A stretch of 36,564 nucleotides of DNA from NCBI GenBank assembly GCA_934122125.1, contig CAKOVW010000005.1:1-36564 (forward strand), read 5' to 3'. Origin of the DNA: an uncultured Clostridia bacterium (GTDB lineage Bacteria > Bacillota > Clostridia > TANB77 > CAG-508). Each line of letters starts with the position of its first letter. The first letter of the stretch is position 1. Positions 27,801 through 34,431 of the stretch are shown here, one piece after another. Below the pieces are notes generated by a model. It saw only the letters and a list, made by a program, of their open reading frames with translations, did not search any database and was not told the DNA's origin. Position numbers and translations under genes: made by a program.

Positions 27801-30524
27801 TTTTTCTACAAAAACTTTTATTTGAATTATTTGTCCATCTTCACTAATTTGTGTTTGCACATTATCTGAACTTTCTGAATCATTTACTACTATCTTTGAA
27901 TCTGTTGTATCTATTTTAACAGTTTTATAATCTGCTAATTGGTATCCTACTGCTTTCTCTTTATTCTCTATTTTTATACTGCTAACATCTTTTAATTTAG
28001 CTTTTTCCACAAATATTTTTCCATTTTGGTCTGTTTGTGCATTTTTAGCAATTTCTATAAGTATTCCATTTGCTTTTTCACCAATAATATCATAAGTAGC
28101 ACCTGATACTCCCATACCAGTTTCACTATCTGCTACTTGTAATTCAAGTTTGTATGGATTAATGTAATATGGTCCTGTTACCTTTTCTTTAGAAACTGTT
28201 CCATCTTGATTTGTTGCTTTTATGTGTAAATATAGTACTTGATCTGTATAATCTCTAGAAAGTTTAACTGTTTGTTCTGTTGATTTTCCAGAAATAGCTA
28301 TTTCATTAGACCATTTGCCTGTTGCAACTTCGTCAGTGCTTTCTGTAAAAGCATATTTATATGATTTCAAGCCACTTTCTGCATCTTTCATACTTACAGA
28401 AATGTTAATTTCTTGGTTTTGTGTTTCTGCTTGTGTAGGATTTATAGTAATTGAAGGTGCTGTTTGATCTTTTACAATTTGTATAGTTTGTGAAAATTCT
28501 TCAGAAGAAATTTTTACACCATTTACTGTTTTTGAAACTACTAAGCTCATCGTATAGTTTCCAAGCCCATATGCACTATTAACTTTAGTAGAAAAGTCTA
28601 ATAATGGTTGATTTCCGCTATATACTTGTGTATTTTCCTTTTTTACAGTCCATGCATATGTTAATGCTGCACCAGATGGATCATAAGATTCATCTATTAC
28701 CTCTAGTTTTTCATACATAGATATAGCTCTATTTTTTACTTTATATGATGCTATTGGTTTTACTGTAGTTGCTCCTGTTGTTACATATTTTATTGCACTT
28801 GTTTCAACATCTTGGTAATCTGTTACAGTTAGTCTAATCATATATCTAGTATTTGCTTCTAGTTCTTGTACTATTTCTGTTCTTATACTGTCAGAATTAA
28901 TTTTTTTCCAACTACTATCTGTAAGTTTTTTGTATTCCCATTTTTCTGATTTTATTCCATTAGTTGCTTTTTGTTTTTCTGTATTTTCTGTATTTGCCTC
29001 TATATCTAAGTCATAAGAGTCGCTAGTTAATGCAACTTGATTTCCTGCTACTTTCATATTAAAGGTAGCAACAGGTCTTCTATGAGCATATACTTCTGTT
29101 ACTAATTTATCTTCACAATAAATGTAGTATTTTCCTACATTATCAAAACCTTTTATTAATTCATTAGTATATACTCCATTTAATTCATATTGATATTGTG
29201 GGTTTTCATAGTATTTTTCATCATGAATTACTTTCCAAACACCATTTGGATAAGCATCTGTTGGTGTTTCTACTCCTGTAGATGGAGATGTTACCTGAAT
29301 ATTTACTGGCTCTCCTGCAATAACAGTGTTTCCAACTACTGGCTTTATAATTTTTTTAATATATTTCACAGTTTCGTTAATTGCATTTTGTGAAGAATTT
29401 CCAACATAAATACCTTTGTTATCATTTTTCTTAATAACATCTTCCATTTGTGTACGGTTTGCTTCTGTTCCCCAGCCAATATAGTAAACGTCATTATTCA
29501 TTAATTTTGCAATGATAGCTGTTAATTCTTCAGTATTAGAAAATTGTGAATTTGTTTTGTCTTCTGCATTAATTAATACGTGTAATGCACCATCTCTCCA
29601 TTCTGGTGCTTGTAAAACTTCTGTAAATTTCTTTACAGTTTGTGTTTTTAAGTTAATATTTGTTAATGTAAAGCTACCTATTGAATCACAATTGTGGCTA
29701 TAATGATCTGAGAAAAATCCATATCCCTCTCCATAGCTTTCTCCATTTTTAAATTGATATACATATTTTGATGATAATCCTCCACCATCAATAGTAATAG
29801 CTGTATCAGTTACTTTTACATTTAAATTTCCTGAAGGATTAATGTTTAAAGCACTAATTAATTTAATATCTGTACCTACATTAAATGCTGTAGTATTGGC
29901 TCTGTCATATTTAAAGTACCATAATGCTCCATTTGCATTAGAACCTTTGTAGAATGTTGCTCCTGATTTATTAAAACTCAACATATATCCTTCTAGTGTA
30001 TTATTTGCATTTTTTCTTACTCTTAAAAGCATTCCAGCAGCATTAAAGCTATCACCAAAGTCAATGCTATATCCAAAGTTAAAATCTTGTTCTTGATTTC
30101 CATTTGGAATAATCCAAATAGCATTTTTTCCTGGTAGGGTCTTATTTCCTGTCATACTTACATTTTTTCCATTATTGGTGAAAGATACTGAACCTATTGT
30201 ATAATCAACACTCTTTTCCCAATCAAATGACTCCTGTGTTGTAACAGTCTGTGTATCAATTGCTGATATTTTTATTTTTCCACTGTTAATTTCAGTTTGC
30301 GACATTACATTTTGTGCAATTAGTTCTTCCTTTAGCTTTTTCTCAAACTCTGTAAGATCTGCATCTGTTTGTGATTTAGTTAAAATAACATCAACATTTG
30401 GCGTTTGACTTATTTCAAGTTTTACTTGTTGAGAAGCATAAGTATAAATTCCAGCACATAATATTGCTGCAATTAATATGCCACCAATTATTTTAATTAA
30501 TCTTTTGTTTTTTAAGTCTTTCAT
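15636..30524 (-). CDS. Giant secreted multi-repeat adhesin with C-terminal dockerin
   Basis: 4962 residues in one open frame. A signal peptide (1-31) is followed by a vWA-like start (about 33-95), an all-beta concanavalin/LamG-like domain (about 100-292) and what looks like the rest of the vWA domain (about 295-395, GALHVLINAED and DVYYIGWGT). PKD and Ig-like modules (about 480-790) follow, the last opening with DQTAPSITINP. Residues about 790-4822 hold roughly thirty SpaA/Cna-B-like prealbumin repeats, interrupted near 1650-1900 by a Pro-rich linker and an aromatic-rich insert. A linker domain (about 4823-4900) precedes a type I dockerin (about 4902-4962) with two calcium loops, DVTGDGLIRALD and DINDDGVIKALD. 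There is no LPXTG motif or C-terminal helix, so attachment probably depends on the dockerin and the cohesin protein encoded next. The ribosome site is AAGGTGG. The repeats are diverged, with no near-identical copies noticed. The ligand is unknown; adhesion is inferred. Confidence 0.85.
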   Translation of the reverse strand: MKDLKNKRLIKIIGGILIAAILCAGIYTYASQQVKLEISQTPNVDVILTKSQTDADLTEFEKKLKEELIAQNVMSQTEINSGKIKISAIDTQTVTTQESFDWEKSVDYTIGSVSFTNNGKNVSMTGNKTLPGKNAIWIIPNGNQEQDFNFGYSIDFGDSFNAAGMLLRVRKNANNTLEGYMLSFNKSGATFYKGSNANGALWYFKYDRANTTAFNVGTDIKLISALNINPSGNLNVKVTDTAITIDGGGLSSKYVYQFKNGESYGEGYGFFSDHYSHNCDSIGSFTLTNINLKTQTVKKFTEVLQAPEWRDGALHVLINAEDKTNSQFSNTEELTAIIAKLMNNDVYYIGWGTEANRTQMEDVIKKNDNKGIYVGNSSQNAINETVKYIKKIIKPVVGNTVIAGEPVNIQVTSPSTGVETPTDAYPNGVWKVIHDEKYYENPQYQYELNGVYTNELIKGFDNVGKYYIYCEDKLVTEVYAHRRPVATFNMKVAGNQVALTSDSYDLDIEANTENTEKQKATNGIKSEKWEYKKLTDSSWKKINSDSIRTEIVQELEANTRYMIRLTVTDYQDVETSAIKYVTTGATTVKPIASYKVKNRAISMYEKLEVIDESYDPSGAALTYAWTVKKENTQVYSGNQPLLDFSTKVNSAYGLGNYTMSLVVSKTVNGVKISSEEFSQTIQIVKDQTAPSITINPTQAETQNQEINISVSMKDAESGLKSYKYAFTESTDEVATGKWSNEIAISGKSTEQTVKLSRDYTDQVLYLHIKATNQDGTVSKEKVTGPYYINPYKLELQVADSETGMGVSGATYDIIGEKANGILIEIAKNAQTDQNGKIFVEKAKLKDVSSIKIENKEKAVGYQLADYKTVKIDTTDSKIVVNDSESSDNVQTQISEDGQIIQIKVFVEKVNFNFEITNIDSQTKNLLSGTTFTLKQNGVQVANGVTEDGKLILSMPIAGINVTKEYVLEQVSVNEQYINVGNTYLKITFNENGEVSKVSQKLFAENKAVTIEDQTKANITVANQRKETSKFTTQIHVTDYRDGNSIEKSKYRIKVETEDGLEYTTQTYTTNSDGNIIADGLYGTGLLKLTFVHEEAANGYAKETVDRYITINRKADGSIEYNQASMSGVFEKVENGVVYVKLTNIKKASTNAIKIKINSEENPDVALEGIGVKVYKTLDNSLIGSGVTDENGNIELIKIQNDGHGEVLYRLEIENDVLGITPIIVIKYENNRIVDTYQMSKLENVKVFYSEDDDTDLFKYVANIEISGTMNEIEGDNNLVITQKDKEAGSNVAGAQYKVKMSTSDSITTKIITTNNNGRASTALLNDKNITIQITQTKAADGYLLDEKTKTILLTKNNAGVYKVNSTNNINSSQVKIDEKGNVLIDDNAYSNRNSRVKFQIAKTDSSQKLALGGFKFRVTEETTGYSQEVVTTSNGYIEVGENFVATEAKSYIFKIEELQTVEPYKLLEKTINVEVRFTKEGEILTYKGISYLQGKELLSDRLVSYEAGQNQLTISLKIMNSTEDILSGILYDIDIIKVNSKGEKIPGSRYDVEIRPYAESSIISANTLVNDEIEVSDLAIRQDKTTILLKEVKAAVGYGLDEEIKVVTLKIDENGNLVYLQDTTTKELKVEITNKTVDGVTKKVVTITVPTKVASETEQPDVPDVPGLPDDPNQEGPAEERPENATVAIKVFNKSYGNWTRSYSYQWSSYWYWYWDRWETDYYQLENAQKLERIFKDNSDSQSHGFKFITGSDVTLETRLVSDGVISKEIYEMSNSRGNTNVNDTNGTDSIYLYKDYKNKTVELTVIQNVSPYNYRRDTTDIKFIAKFDENGKMKSAEITKGNDTEEFAIGGISAQGIVDNIQYLSCIKRDGTKEYAIGNIKKYNSLGTDTINIGILNKALSNPLEITLNLKDIDTNYDLNGEASVIVSEKKGDKYTPLGYQTVEIKAGTGKVSLDNTYANRTLRIELAQISNGRRGSLSYKNEATITTQFEVAFDDDANVKNLKQITISDNVEYVGSSNNKVEYTIYNSLIYNFAINVKKLDENGKPLQGVRIQTDAYHISNKTTGEESQIFTYGSQKTDEKGHTKLKVVLPETGSHKYYGQTIDVVLKEYYVPDNYRAIDSIKVRILFSNSGTVTDCQIISDYEEENTVILGKNNVENGTTEISSIDIQMKNKQVETKPVMQITDTDSENSTIKLSGTKYKVTVWDEQEYAVNNLAINEVRYSQPTDDNGLTKIYFENAHALRKMIYRIEEFESSKSYIKNNDILIRVTYDKDGKISGQPQILTEQKINVPNKGSTLTAAIEGDPVGDTLLKLNIINEIEPYFTININKKEIQGNKIYNKNIFKATSQVKNADGTYQAVEEERVSKEMYNNNTEIGFKTQHNNQTVLYTILEQTGDTYTERGKVEVTFDDYGNVNKQITTGKYINTTFEQNKNYINANVRVEDFHMKIKVESTNKEVDYSLEGYRFDITNSKGQHSDVATKTDNLGDVVELIGEVYKGETITYHISQVTNAIDYEPTKEVDLTVVFDENGKITACTPSKEDGVFDLVTTVKDTKTNVNMEMKMYVTPSERTKIFIDLKDDADKTKIIQSATYDVTINTDKDNTYPLIVSDGTGYTDVGSCQKYKNQTITYTLKQSSIDEKYMLNDSDIQVSVTYDNKGIIVDARIIASDGYVQIDEDNTIGTTTLKLITKNRVKVKMQVYNINNEDDTNMLAGNTFKIIQKGKPELYGDTKATSADGRAQLYVGPYYISEKITYQVINTIPAFGFKAIQNAEFTLTYNEKGKIIASEVPTSVQDYLSVEIPSKNSEYYNLTDIIITIKSKPLLTVGVEAIDQNTKTPLAGGKYQVRQANKPANAGTVITTADTIAHASVGETLAGQTTTYEIVELQAPLGYKYKAMNKVIGTLQISCDGEGKIIKQNSKLLSGYEYASIKTETDKLDIFDIDLQIKYEEIDEFKIIIEDQNIMDNSNKIKSSFNAQLTTGVYRDTTTDAGTGLGIINFGKILATNSKQTLTITQSQIEGSYIAIANIKIDINFDENGKIKSISPISNANYATPGIAYVIEQTGAYTIKITVKNNPVTKFNIKNVSDGDDTLAVNSTYELTGYGIDGKINLTTKEGEASAILESVPKNKIVTYVFKQTKVDRGYTLNKNILINVTYNNDGKITNAYQVVSSSTADRSVIKSITFDNYQVNIEIKNKQKFEFYITAQDRFNENIKVIGAQIYLEETNYSRQSVNLKTNSNGQVSTILGSTIANGYLDYKLNVLTTPAGYDNTIEKASYFIRVYFGSNGNIINCKSNSPLIEVSYGSGLAIDIKIKYTPNLSMQIERTNTSTKTPLAGRTLVINSQGLKEIETTTNSQGKANIMAGAIKASSTVTYTIKERTLTTDTNTERLPEIIVNVTYDSLGRISAIATSSSEYVTVSGVGTRILKLELGTKKITTMSIITSDYHNHTININAKYEVTSDKGEKATISSTVGLTNVISTLGRVYPGEKITYTIHQTEGQRGYEIVDDQVFEVKYSLDGTINSVNALNKERLDVKKVQQNNTQTEPNIILQLYSKSTLEIALKVTDKNYNSGVYGLGFKVKNELTGIETTVNSITDANGVLKISVPPTYENRNVTYTIIQTRSMGGYKAINPIKVVVSYGNLGTINEKGTYIINPQNQKITQGYSEDLYKKTRLKGVQVEIKVESQMGIGIEKVDVYGNKLSGIEYIITAKESDNTNSWRVMTNTKGEVAKYIGEIPKNKTIEYTISELQAPSGYRKIEDAIIKVCYNSEGRITAYTIEQQPANTIIELATDNLHKMSDSKESVHLKLKITNDDRVTFRVVNQDTKTEKPIANSEFTLSVEGIDGTIKSTTLKTNSRGQAAIENVQASGDLTFYFKQNSIPDNYSVNNKNAGYIKINKSSKEYKLTYLSGTDNLNYTIDNETGIITIYLKNDNNLVLNVIDIDGETGNIVKNGSHTVKAQYGEINQTMTDILAKTDNIILEKGPVNSVNAITLFNLGNTYQLFNKKVVYTISTPTTPDSTNGKYNAIKEQYVVVEFDENGLIKSINGESARVENVSNTNKLTMNVIIAFGNIDNYKIKIIKQGQDDTQRVDGATFDINLNVNGTNVKTYNSLQTGTKTINGLVIEKGIIEIRKLEYEGKVKLTLTETKAPEGHEGLINVPIDVEFDVELDKTDIDDVKLNVRNQTCNSQNTSVKVNQKTREIVIIVSNKPVIKLEVDKKDENGNCLSEIKFNLKVQEKDNIGNITDYGTITTSQTGSIQTAIDNKYYGKSIFITLTEEKNEYYQQIAPIIIEAEINASGEIVNTNLISGKDNANILSTLTNIKVEVTNKLEEYAKPYEIKIVKTNENDSNIRIADVLFQVKVTPDVGIPVYQAVETDANGEICLKGLVGSGNIIIELKEITPPTGYELGETDGYYKYGIKKENDVLQKVYANVQDDLLNIDNQNKVINIKVPNKTDLVGVAINKVDESDYDLNIANTSFKLVDMTSGTEYTSTTNNKGIAYFALSKSFSETKKYSLVETTASGGYQLDNNPREISLTYDAQGNVTNASETDGLELMDKNNNYVKYAFANKPKTLSVLPYTVKVINVDKNNNQTVIKGSEFSIKVNQSVGATSLETTKTTDEKGEITLKANGAGNIEISLQNTKAGDGYQINNNEMSVTMNRNQTSGNITIKEAKNVIAKYDETNSTVIIYVASESATNQYTMQVNIVDKITNKIIADKNVKLNITFNGETKQLTANEAGEIIAQGLQIPDLKKFEISIQELQEPNGYETVTEVQKIEANVTEIYNSRALYNVELKQGENIQIVNASDNALTVNLLHQPIKTSEDKLYLISDIYRVTQNYVERISGPRTVKDYLANMKSNGEMKVYDNKGNLVADNSYVGTGMKIVATKGNESITKTLSVIGDVTGDGLIRALDISIMKQHLVGKKKLEGAYLLAEDINDDGVIKALDISKEKQAIVGKITL
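16061..28160 (-). repeat. Block of about thirty SpaA/Cna-B-like repeats in the giant gene
   Basis: Residues about 790-4822. Most units are about 115-135 residues and share three landmarks. The first is an opening strand with a 'xGxxYxV' turn (for example LSGTKYKV, LEGYRFDI, LAGGKYQV). The second is a central YT(I/L)x(E/Q) strand followed by a Tyr about seven residues on (YTISELQAPSGY, YTIHQTEGQRGY). The third is a closing strand with a V.YD..GKI pattern. This is the prealbumin-like fold of Gram-positive pilins and adhesins. The count is by eye and could be off by two or three. Confidence 0.75.
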
Positions 30525-30566
30525 CTTTCTCTTCCACCTTAAAAATAAATAATATTTCTTATTTTT

Positions 30567-30595
30567 ATATTAACATATAGTGTTTAATAGTTCAA
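30567..30595 (-). promoter_or_regulatory. Promoter of the giant adhesin gene
   Basis: On the minus strand: -35 TTGAAC (30590-30595), 17-base spacer, -10 TAATAT (30567-30572) preceded by TGT, about 42 bases before the ATG. It lies just after the rpoC terminator, so the gene is transcribed independently of rpoBC. Confidence 0.6.
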
Positions 30596-30630
30596 ATGTA
30601 GTTTTTGCTATATTTTCCAAGTATTACAAA

Positions 30631-30667
30631 AAGAGTTTTAGTTTCCTTTACGGAAACTAAAACTCTT
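30631..30667 (-). terminator. rpoBC operon terminator
   Basis: A perfect 16-bp stem, AAGAGTTTTAGTTTCC (30631-30646) with its complement (30652-30667), and a 5-base loop. On the minus strand it ends in a run of T. It lies about 115 bases after the rpoC stop. Confidence 0.9.
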
Positions 30668-30783
30668 AATTTCATACCTATACTTTTGATGTTTTAATGA
30701 CATTTTTGTAACAATTTGTCGTCATTTTAGAGATTTTCTTACGCATAGTAGGATTTTGTCGTTTTTTAATTTTCTACTTACTA

Positions 30784-33700
30784 CTAATTATTGGTATTAA
30801 CACTTTCTTTCTCTTCTTCATTTTCTTCTGTATTAATATGTGTATTTTTATATACAGGAAGTCCTGTTCCTGCAGGTATTAATTTACCAATAATAACGTT
30901 CTCTTTTAATCCAATCAAATCATCAACTTTGCCTTTAACAGCTGCTTCTGTTAATACTCTTGTTGTTTCTTGGAATGATGCTGCTGATAAGAAACTTTCT
31001 GTTGCTAATGATGCTTTTGTAATTCCTAGTAATATACGTTTTCCTGTTGCAGGACGTTTTCCTTCTGCTTCAACTAATGCGTTTTTATCCTCAAATTCAT
31101 GTATATCTACTAATGAACCTGCAAACATATCTGTATCACCATTATCTTCTACTCTTACTTTCTTAAGCATTTGTCTACCAATTACCTCAATGTGTTTATC
31201 GTTGATATCAACACCTTGGTTACGGTAAACTTTTTGAACTTCTTGAATTAAGTATTCGTATACTCCTTCAGGTCCTTTAATTGCTAATATTTCAGCTGGA
31301 TTTAAAGCACCCTCAATTAAAGCATCTCCGGCTTTTACTTCATCTCCATCTTTTACACGTAATTTAGCTCTAAATGGTATTGCATAAGTTTTTGAATCAT
31401 CTTTAGATGTAACAACAATTTCTTTCTTCTTTTTGTCTTCAACAACTTTAACTTTACCATCTATTTCTGTCATTACTGCTAATCCCTTTGGTTTACGAGC
31501 TTCAAATAGCTCCTCAACTCTAGGAAGACCTTGTGTAATATCGGCAACACCAGCAACACCACCAGAGTGAATAGTTCTCATTGTTAATTGTGTACCAGGC
31601 TCACCAATTGATTGAGCTGCAATAATACCAACAGATTCGCCAATGTTAACTTCATCACGAGTTGCTAATCCCATACCATAACATTTACGGCAAACACCAT
31701 GTTTTGTACGACATCCTAATACTGAACGAACTTTTACTGTTTCTATTCCTGCTGCAACAATTTGCTCAGCAATTTTGTCTGTAATCATTGTATTTGTATC
31801 AGCAATTAATTCCTTTGTTTCAGGGTTAATTATATTTTCTAATGGATATCTACCAACTAGTCTTTCTTCCATTTTTTCAACTATTTGGTTTCCATCTTTA
31901 ATATCAAATACCATTAATCCTTCATTTGTTCCACAGTCATCTTCACGAACTATAATGTCTTGAGAAACATCAACAAGTCTTCTTGTTAAGTAACCAGAGT
32001 CAGCTGTTCTTAAAGCTGTATCTGCTAAACCTTTTCTAGCACCGTGTGCAGAAATAAAGTATTCTAGTGCATCTAGACCCTCACGGAATGAAGATGTAAT
32101 AGGAATTTCTACTGTTTTACCAGTTGTACTAGCCATAAGTCCACGCATACCTGCAATTTGTCTTAATTGGTTCATGTTACCTCTGGCTCCAGATTGACTC
32201 ATCATATATACTGGGTTCATATCATCAAAGTTACTTTTCATTGCTTCTGTAACTTCATCTGTTGCTTTTTCCCAAATCTTAATAACTGAGTTATATCTTT
32301 CGTCCTCTGTTATTAAACCACGTTTATATTGTTTTAATACGTTATTTACTTGTTCATTTGCTTCAGCAAGAATTTTCTTTTTAGCTTCTGGTACTTTAAC
32401 ATCATCAACAGAAACTGTAATACCAGCTGTTGTAGAATGTTTGAAACCAGTTGCTTTAATATAGTCTAGTAATTCTGCTGTTGCACTTAAACCATTTGCA
32501 TTTATTGATTTTGCAATAATTTTTCCTAAGTTTTTCTTAGATACTGCAAAGTTAAGTTCTGGTTCAAATAAGTTTTCTGGTTTTGTTCTATCAACAAATC
32601 CTAAGTTTTGTGGAATTCCCTCATTGTAAATTAATCTACCAACTGTTGTTTGAACTTTTCTTGTTTCTAATTTACCATCTATTTCTTTTTGAATTCTTAC
32701 AAATATTTTAGCATGTAAACCTAAATCATGGTTAAAATATGCTATTTTAGCTTCTTCAGGTGAAGAATAATAATTTCCTTCTCCCTCTTCTCCTGGAACA
32801 TCCATTGTTAAGTAGTAAGCACCTAAAATCATATCTTGTGTAGGTACTGTTACTGGTTTACCATCTTGTGGTTTTAAAAGGTTATTTACAGAAAGCATTA
32901 AATATCTTGCTTCTGCTTGTGCTTCTGGTGATAATGGTAAGTGAATAGCCATTTGATCACCGTCGAAGTCAGCATTGAATGCTGTACATACTAATGGGTG
33001 TAGTTTTATAGCTCTACCCTCTACTAAAACTGGTTCAAATGCTTGAATACCAAGTCTATGTAATGTAGGAGCACGGTTTAATAATACTGGGTGGTCTTTT
33101 ATAACGTCCTCTAGTATATCCCATACTTCTGGTCTTAATCTTTCAACCATTCTTTTAGCATTTTTAATATTATGTGCAATTCCACGTCCAACTAATTCTT
33201 TCATAACAAATGGTTTAAATAACTCAACTGCCATTTCTTTTGGAACACCACATTGATATATTTTAAGTTCTGGTCCAACAACGATAACTGAACGACCTGA
33301 ATAATCAACACGTTTTCCTAATAAGTTTTGACGGAATCTACCTTGTTTTCCTTTTAATAGGTCTGATAGAGATTTTAATGCTCTACCACCAGCACCTGTA
33401 ACTGGTCTACCACGTCTACCATTATCAATTAAAGCATCAACTGCTTCTTGTAACATTCTTTTTTCGTTACGTACTATAATTTCTGGTGCACCTAATTCTA
33501 ACAATCTTTTTAAACGGTTATTTCTGTTTATAACTCTACGATATAAATCGTTTAAGTCTGATGTAGCAAATCTACCACCATCTAATTGTACCATTGGTCT
33601 TAAATCTGGTGGAATAACTGGTACAACATTCATTATCATCCATTCTGGTTTGTTTTCTGATAATCTAAATGCTTCTACAGTATCTAATCTTTTTATTAAT

Positions 33701-34317
33701 TTTGCCTTTTTTTGTTCGCTTGCTTTTTCAAGTTCTTTTTTAAGTTTTTCAGCTAATTTGTCTATATCAACTTTTCTTAACAACTCTTGAATTGCCTCAG
33801 CTCCCATTTTAGCTGTAAAAGAACCTCTACCATATTTTTCTTCTGCTTCACGATATTCTTTTTCAGATAATACTTGACATACTGTTAAATCAGTAGTTCC
33901 TTTATCTGTTACGATATATGATGCAAAATATATTACTTTTTCCAAACTTCTTGGTGATACATCAAGTATTAAACCTATTCTGCTTGGAATTCCTTTAAAG
34001 TACCAAATGTGTGCAACTGGTGCAGCAAGTTCAATATGTCCCATTCTTTCACGTCTTACTTTTGCCTTTGTTACCTCAACACCACATCTATCACATACAA
34101 TACCTTTGTATCTTACTCTTTTATATTTACCGCAATGGCATTCCCAGTCTTTAGTTGGTCCAAATATTCTCTCACAAAATAGACCATCTTTTTCTGGTTT
34201 AAGTGTTCTGTAATTAATAGTTTCTGGTTTTTTTACTTCACCTTTTGACCATTCCCTAATTTTTTCATCTGATGCTATTCCAATTTTAAGTTTGTTAAAA
34301 ATTTCCAATTCATCCAC
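30784..34317 (-). CDS. rpoC: DNA-directed RNA polymerase subunit beta'
   Basis: 1177 residues, the usual size for Firmicutes without large lineage inserts. It is the catalytic clamp subunit of RNA polymerase. The N-terminal zinc site is C60/C62/C75/C78 (WECHCGKYK, CDRCGVEV). The catalytic magnesium loop NADFDGDQMAIH is near residues 448-458, the second zinc site is VLGCRTKHGVCRKCYGMG near 870, and the trigger loop follows in AAQSIGEPGTQLTMRTIHSGG. The start is GTG at 34317: AGGGGG (34327-34332) is 9 bases upstream, while an ATG one base later is in another frame. Tandem TAG stops end the gene. It follows rpoB by 114 bases that contain an inverted repeat. Confidence 0.97.
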   Translation of the reverse strand: MDELEIFNKLKIGIASDEKIREWSKGEVKKPETINYRTLKPEKDGLFCERIFGPTKDWECHCGKYKRVRYKGIVCDRCGVEVTKAKVRRERMGHIELAAPVAHIWYFKGIPSRIGLILDVSPRSLEKVIYFASYIVTDKGTTDLTVCQVLSEKEYREAEEKYGRGSFTAKMGAEAIQELLRKVDIDKLAEKLKKELEKASEQKKAKLIKRLDTVEAFRLSENKPEWMIMNVVPVIPPDLRPMVQLDGGRFATSDLNDLYRRVINRNNRLKRLLELGAPEIIVRNEKRMLQEAVDALIDNGRRGRPVTGAGGRALKSLSDLLKGKQGRFRQNLLGKRVDYSGRSVIVVGPELKIYQCGVPKEMAVELFKPFVMKELVGRGIAHNIKNAKRMVERLRPEVWDILEDVIKDHPVLLNRAPTLHRLGIQAFEPVLVEGRAIKLHPLVCTAFNADFDGDQMAIHLPLSPEAQAEARYLMLSVNNLLKPQDGKPVTVPTQDMILGAYYLTMDVPGEEGEGNYYSSPEEAKIAYFNHDLGLHAKIFVRIQKEIDGKLETRKVQTTVGRLIYNEGIPQNLGFVDRTKPENLFEPELNFAVSKKNLGKIIAKSINANGLSATAELLDYIKATGFKHSTTAGITVSVDDVKVPEAKKKILAEANEQVNNVLKQYKRGLITEDERYNSVIKIWEKATDEVTEAMKSNFDDMNPVYMMSQSGARGNMNQLRQIAGMRGLMASTTGKTVEIPITSSFREGLDALEYFISAHGARKGLADTALRTADSGYLTRRLVDVSQDIIVREDDCGTNEGLMVFDIKDGNQIVEKMEERLVGRYPLENIINPETKELIADTNTMITDKIAEQIVAAGIETVKVRSVLGCRTKHGVCRKCYGMGLATRDEVNIGESVGIIAAQSIGEPGTQLTMRTIHSGGVAGVADITQGLPRVEELFEARKPKGLAVMTEIDGKVKVVEDKKKKEIVVTSKDDSKTYAIPFRAKLRVKDGDEVKAGDALIEGALNPAEILAIKGPEGVYEYLIQEVQKVYRNQGVDINDKHIEVIGRQMLKKVRVEDNGDTDMFAGSLVDIHEFEDKNALVEAEGKRPATGKRILLGITKASLATESFLSAASFQETTRVLTEAAVKGKVDDLIGLKENVIIGKLIPAGTGLPVYKNTHINTEENEEEKESVNTNN

Positions 34318-34356
34318 TTTTTTTAGCCCCCTAAATATTTTTCTTTTTTCATACTC

Positions 34357-34410
34357 GTTTAAACAAGCTATACACTGCTGTACAATTCCATATTGCCAAC
34401 TTGTTTAAAC
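34357..34410. repeat. Inverted repeat in the rpoB-rpoC gap
   Basis: GTTTAAACAAG (34357-34367) and CTTGTTTAAAC (34400-34410) are perfect 11-base complements around a 32-base loop. Each arm contains the self-complementary GTTTAAAC. On the mRNA this would form a hairpin between the rpoB stop and the rpoC ribosome site. No T-run follows, so it is not a terminator. RNA processing or protection between the two cistrons is possible. Confidence 0.65.
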
Positions 34411-34431
34411 TTTTTGAATGGCTATTTAATT

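Noticed and set aside
16061..28160. CRISPR-like or tandem DNA repeat in the giant gene
   Set aside because: Repetition is at the protein-fold level only. I saw no near-identical DNA units or regular spacers.
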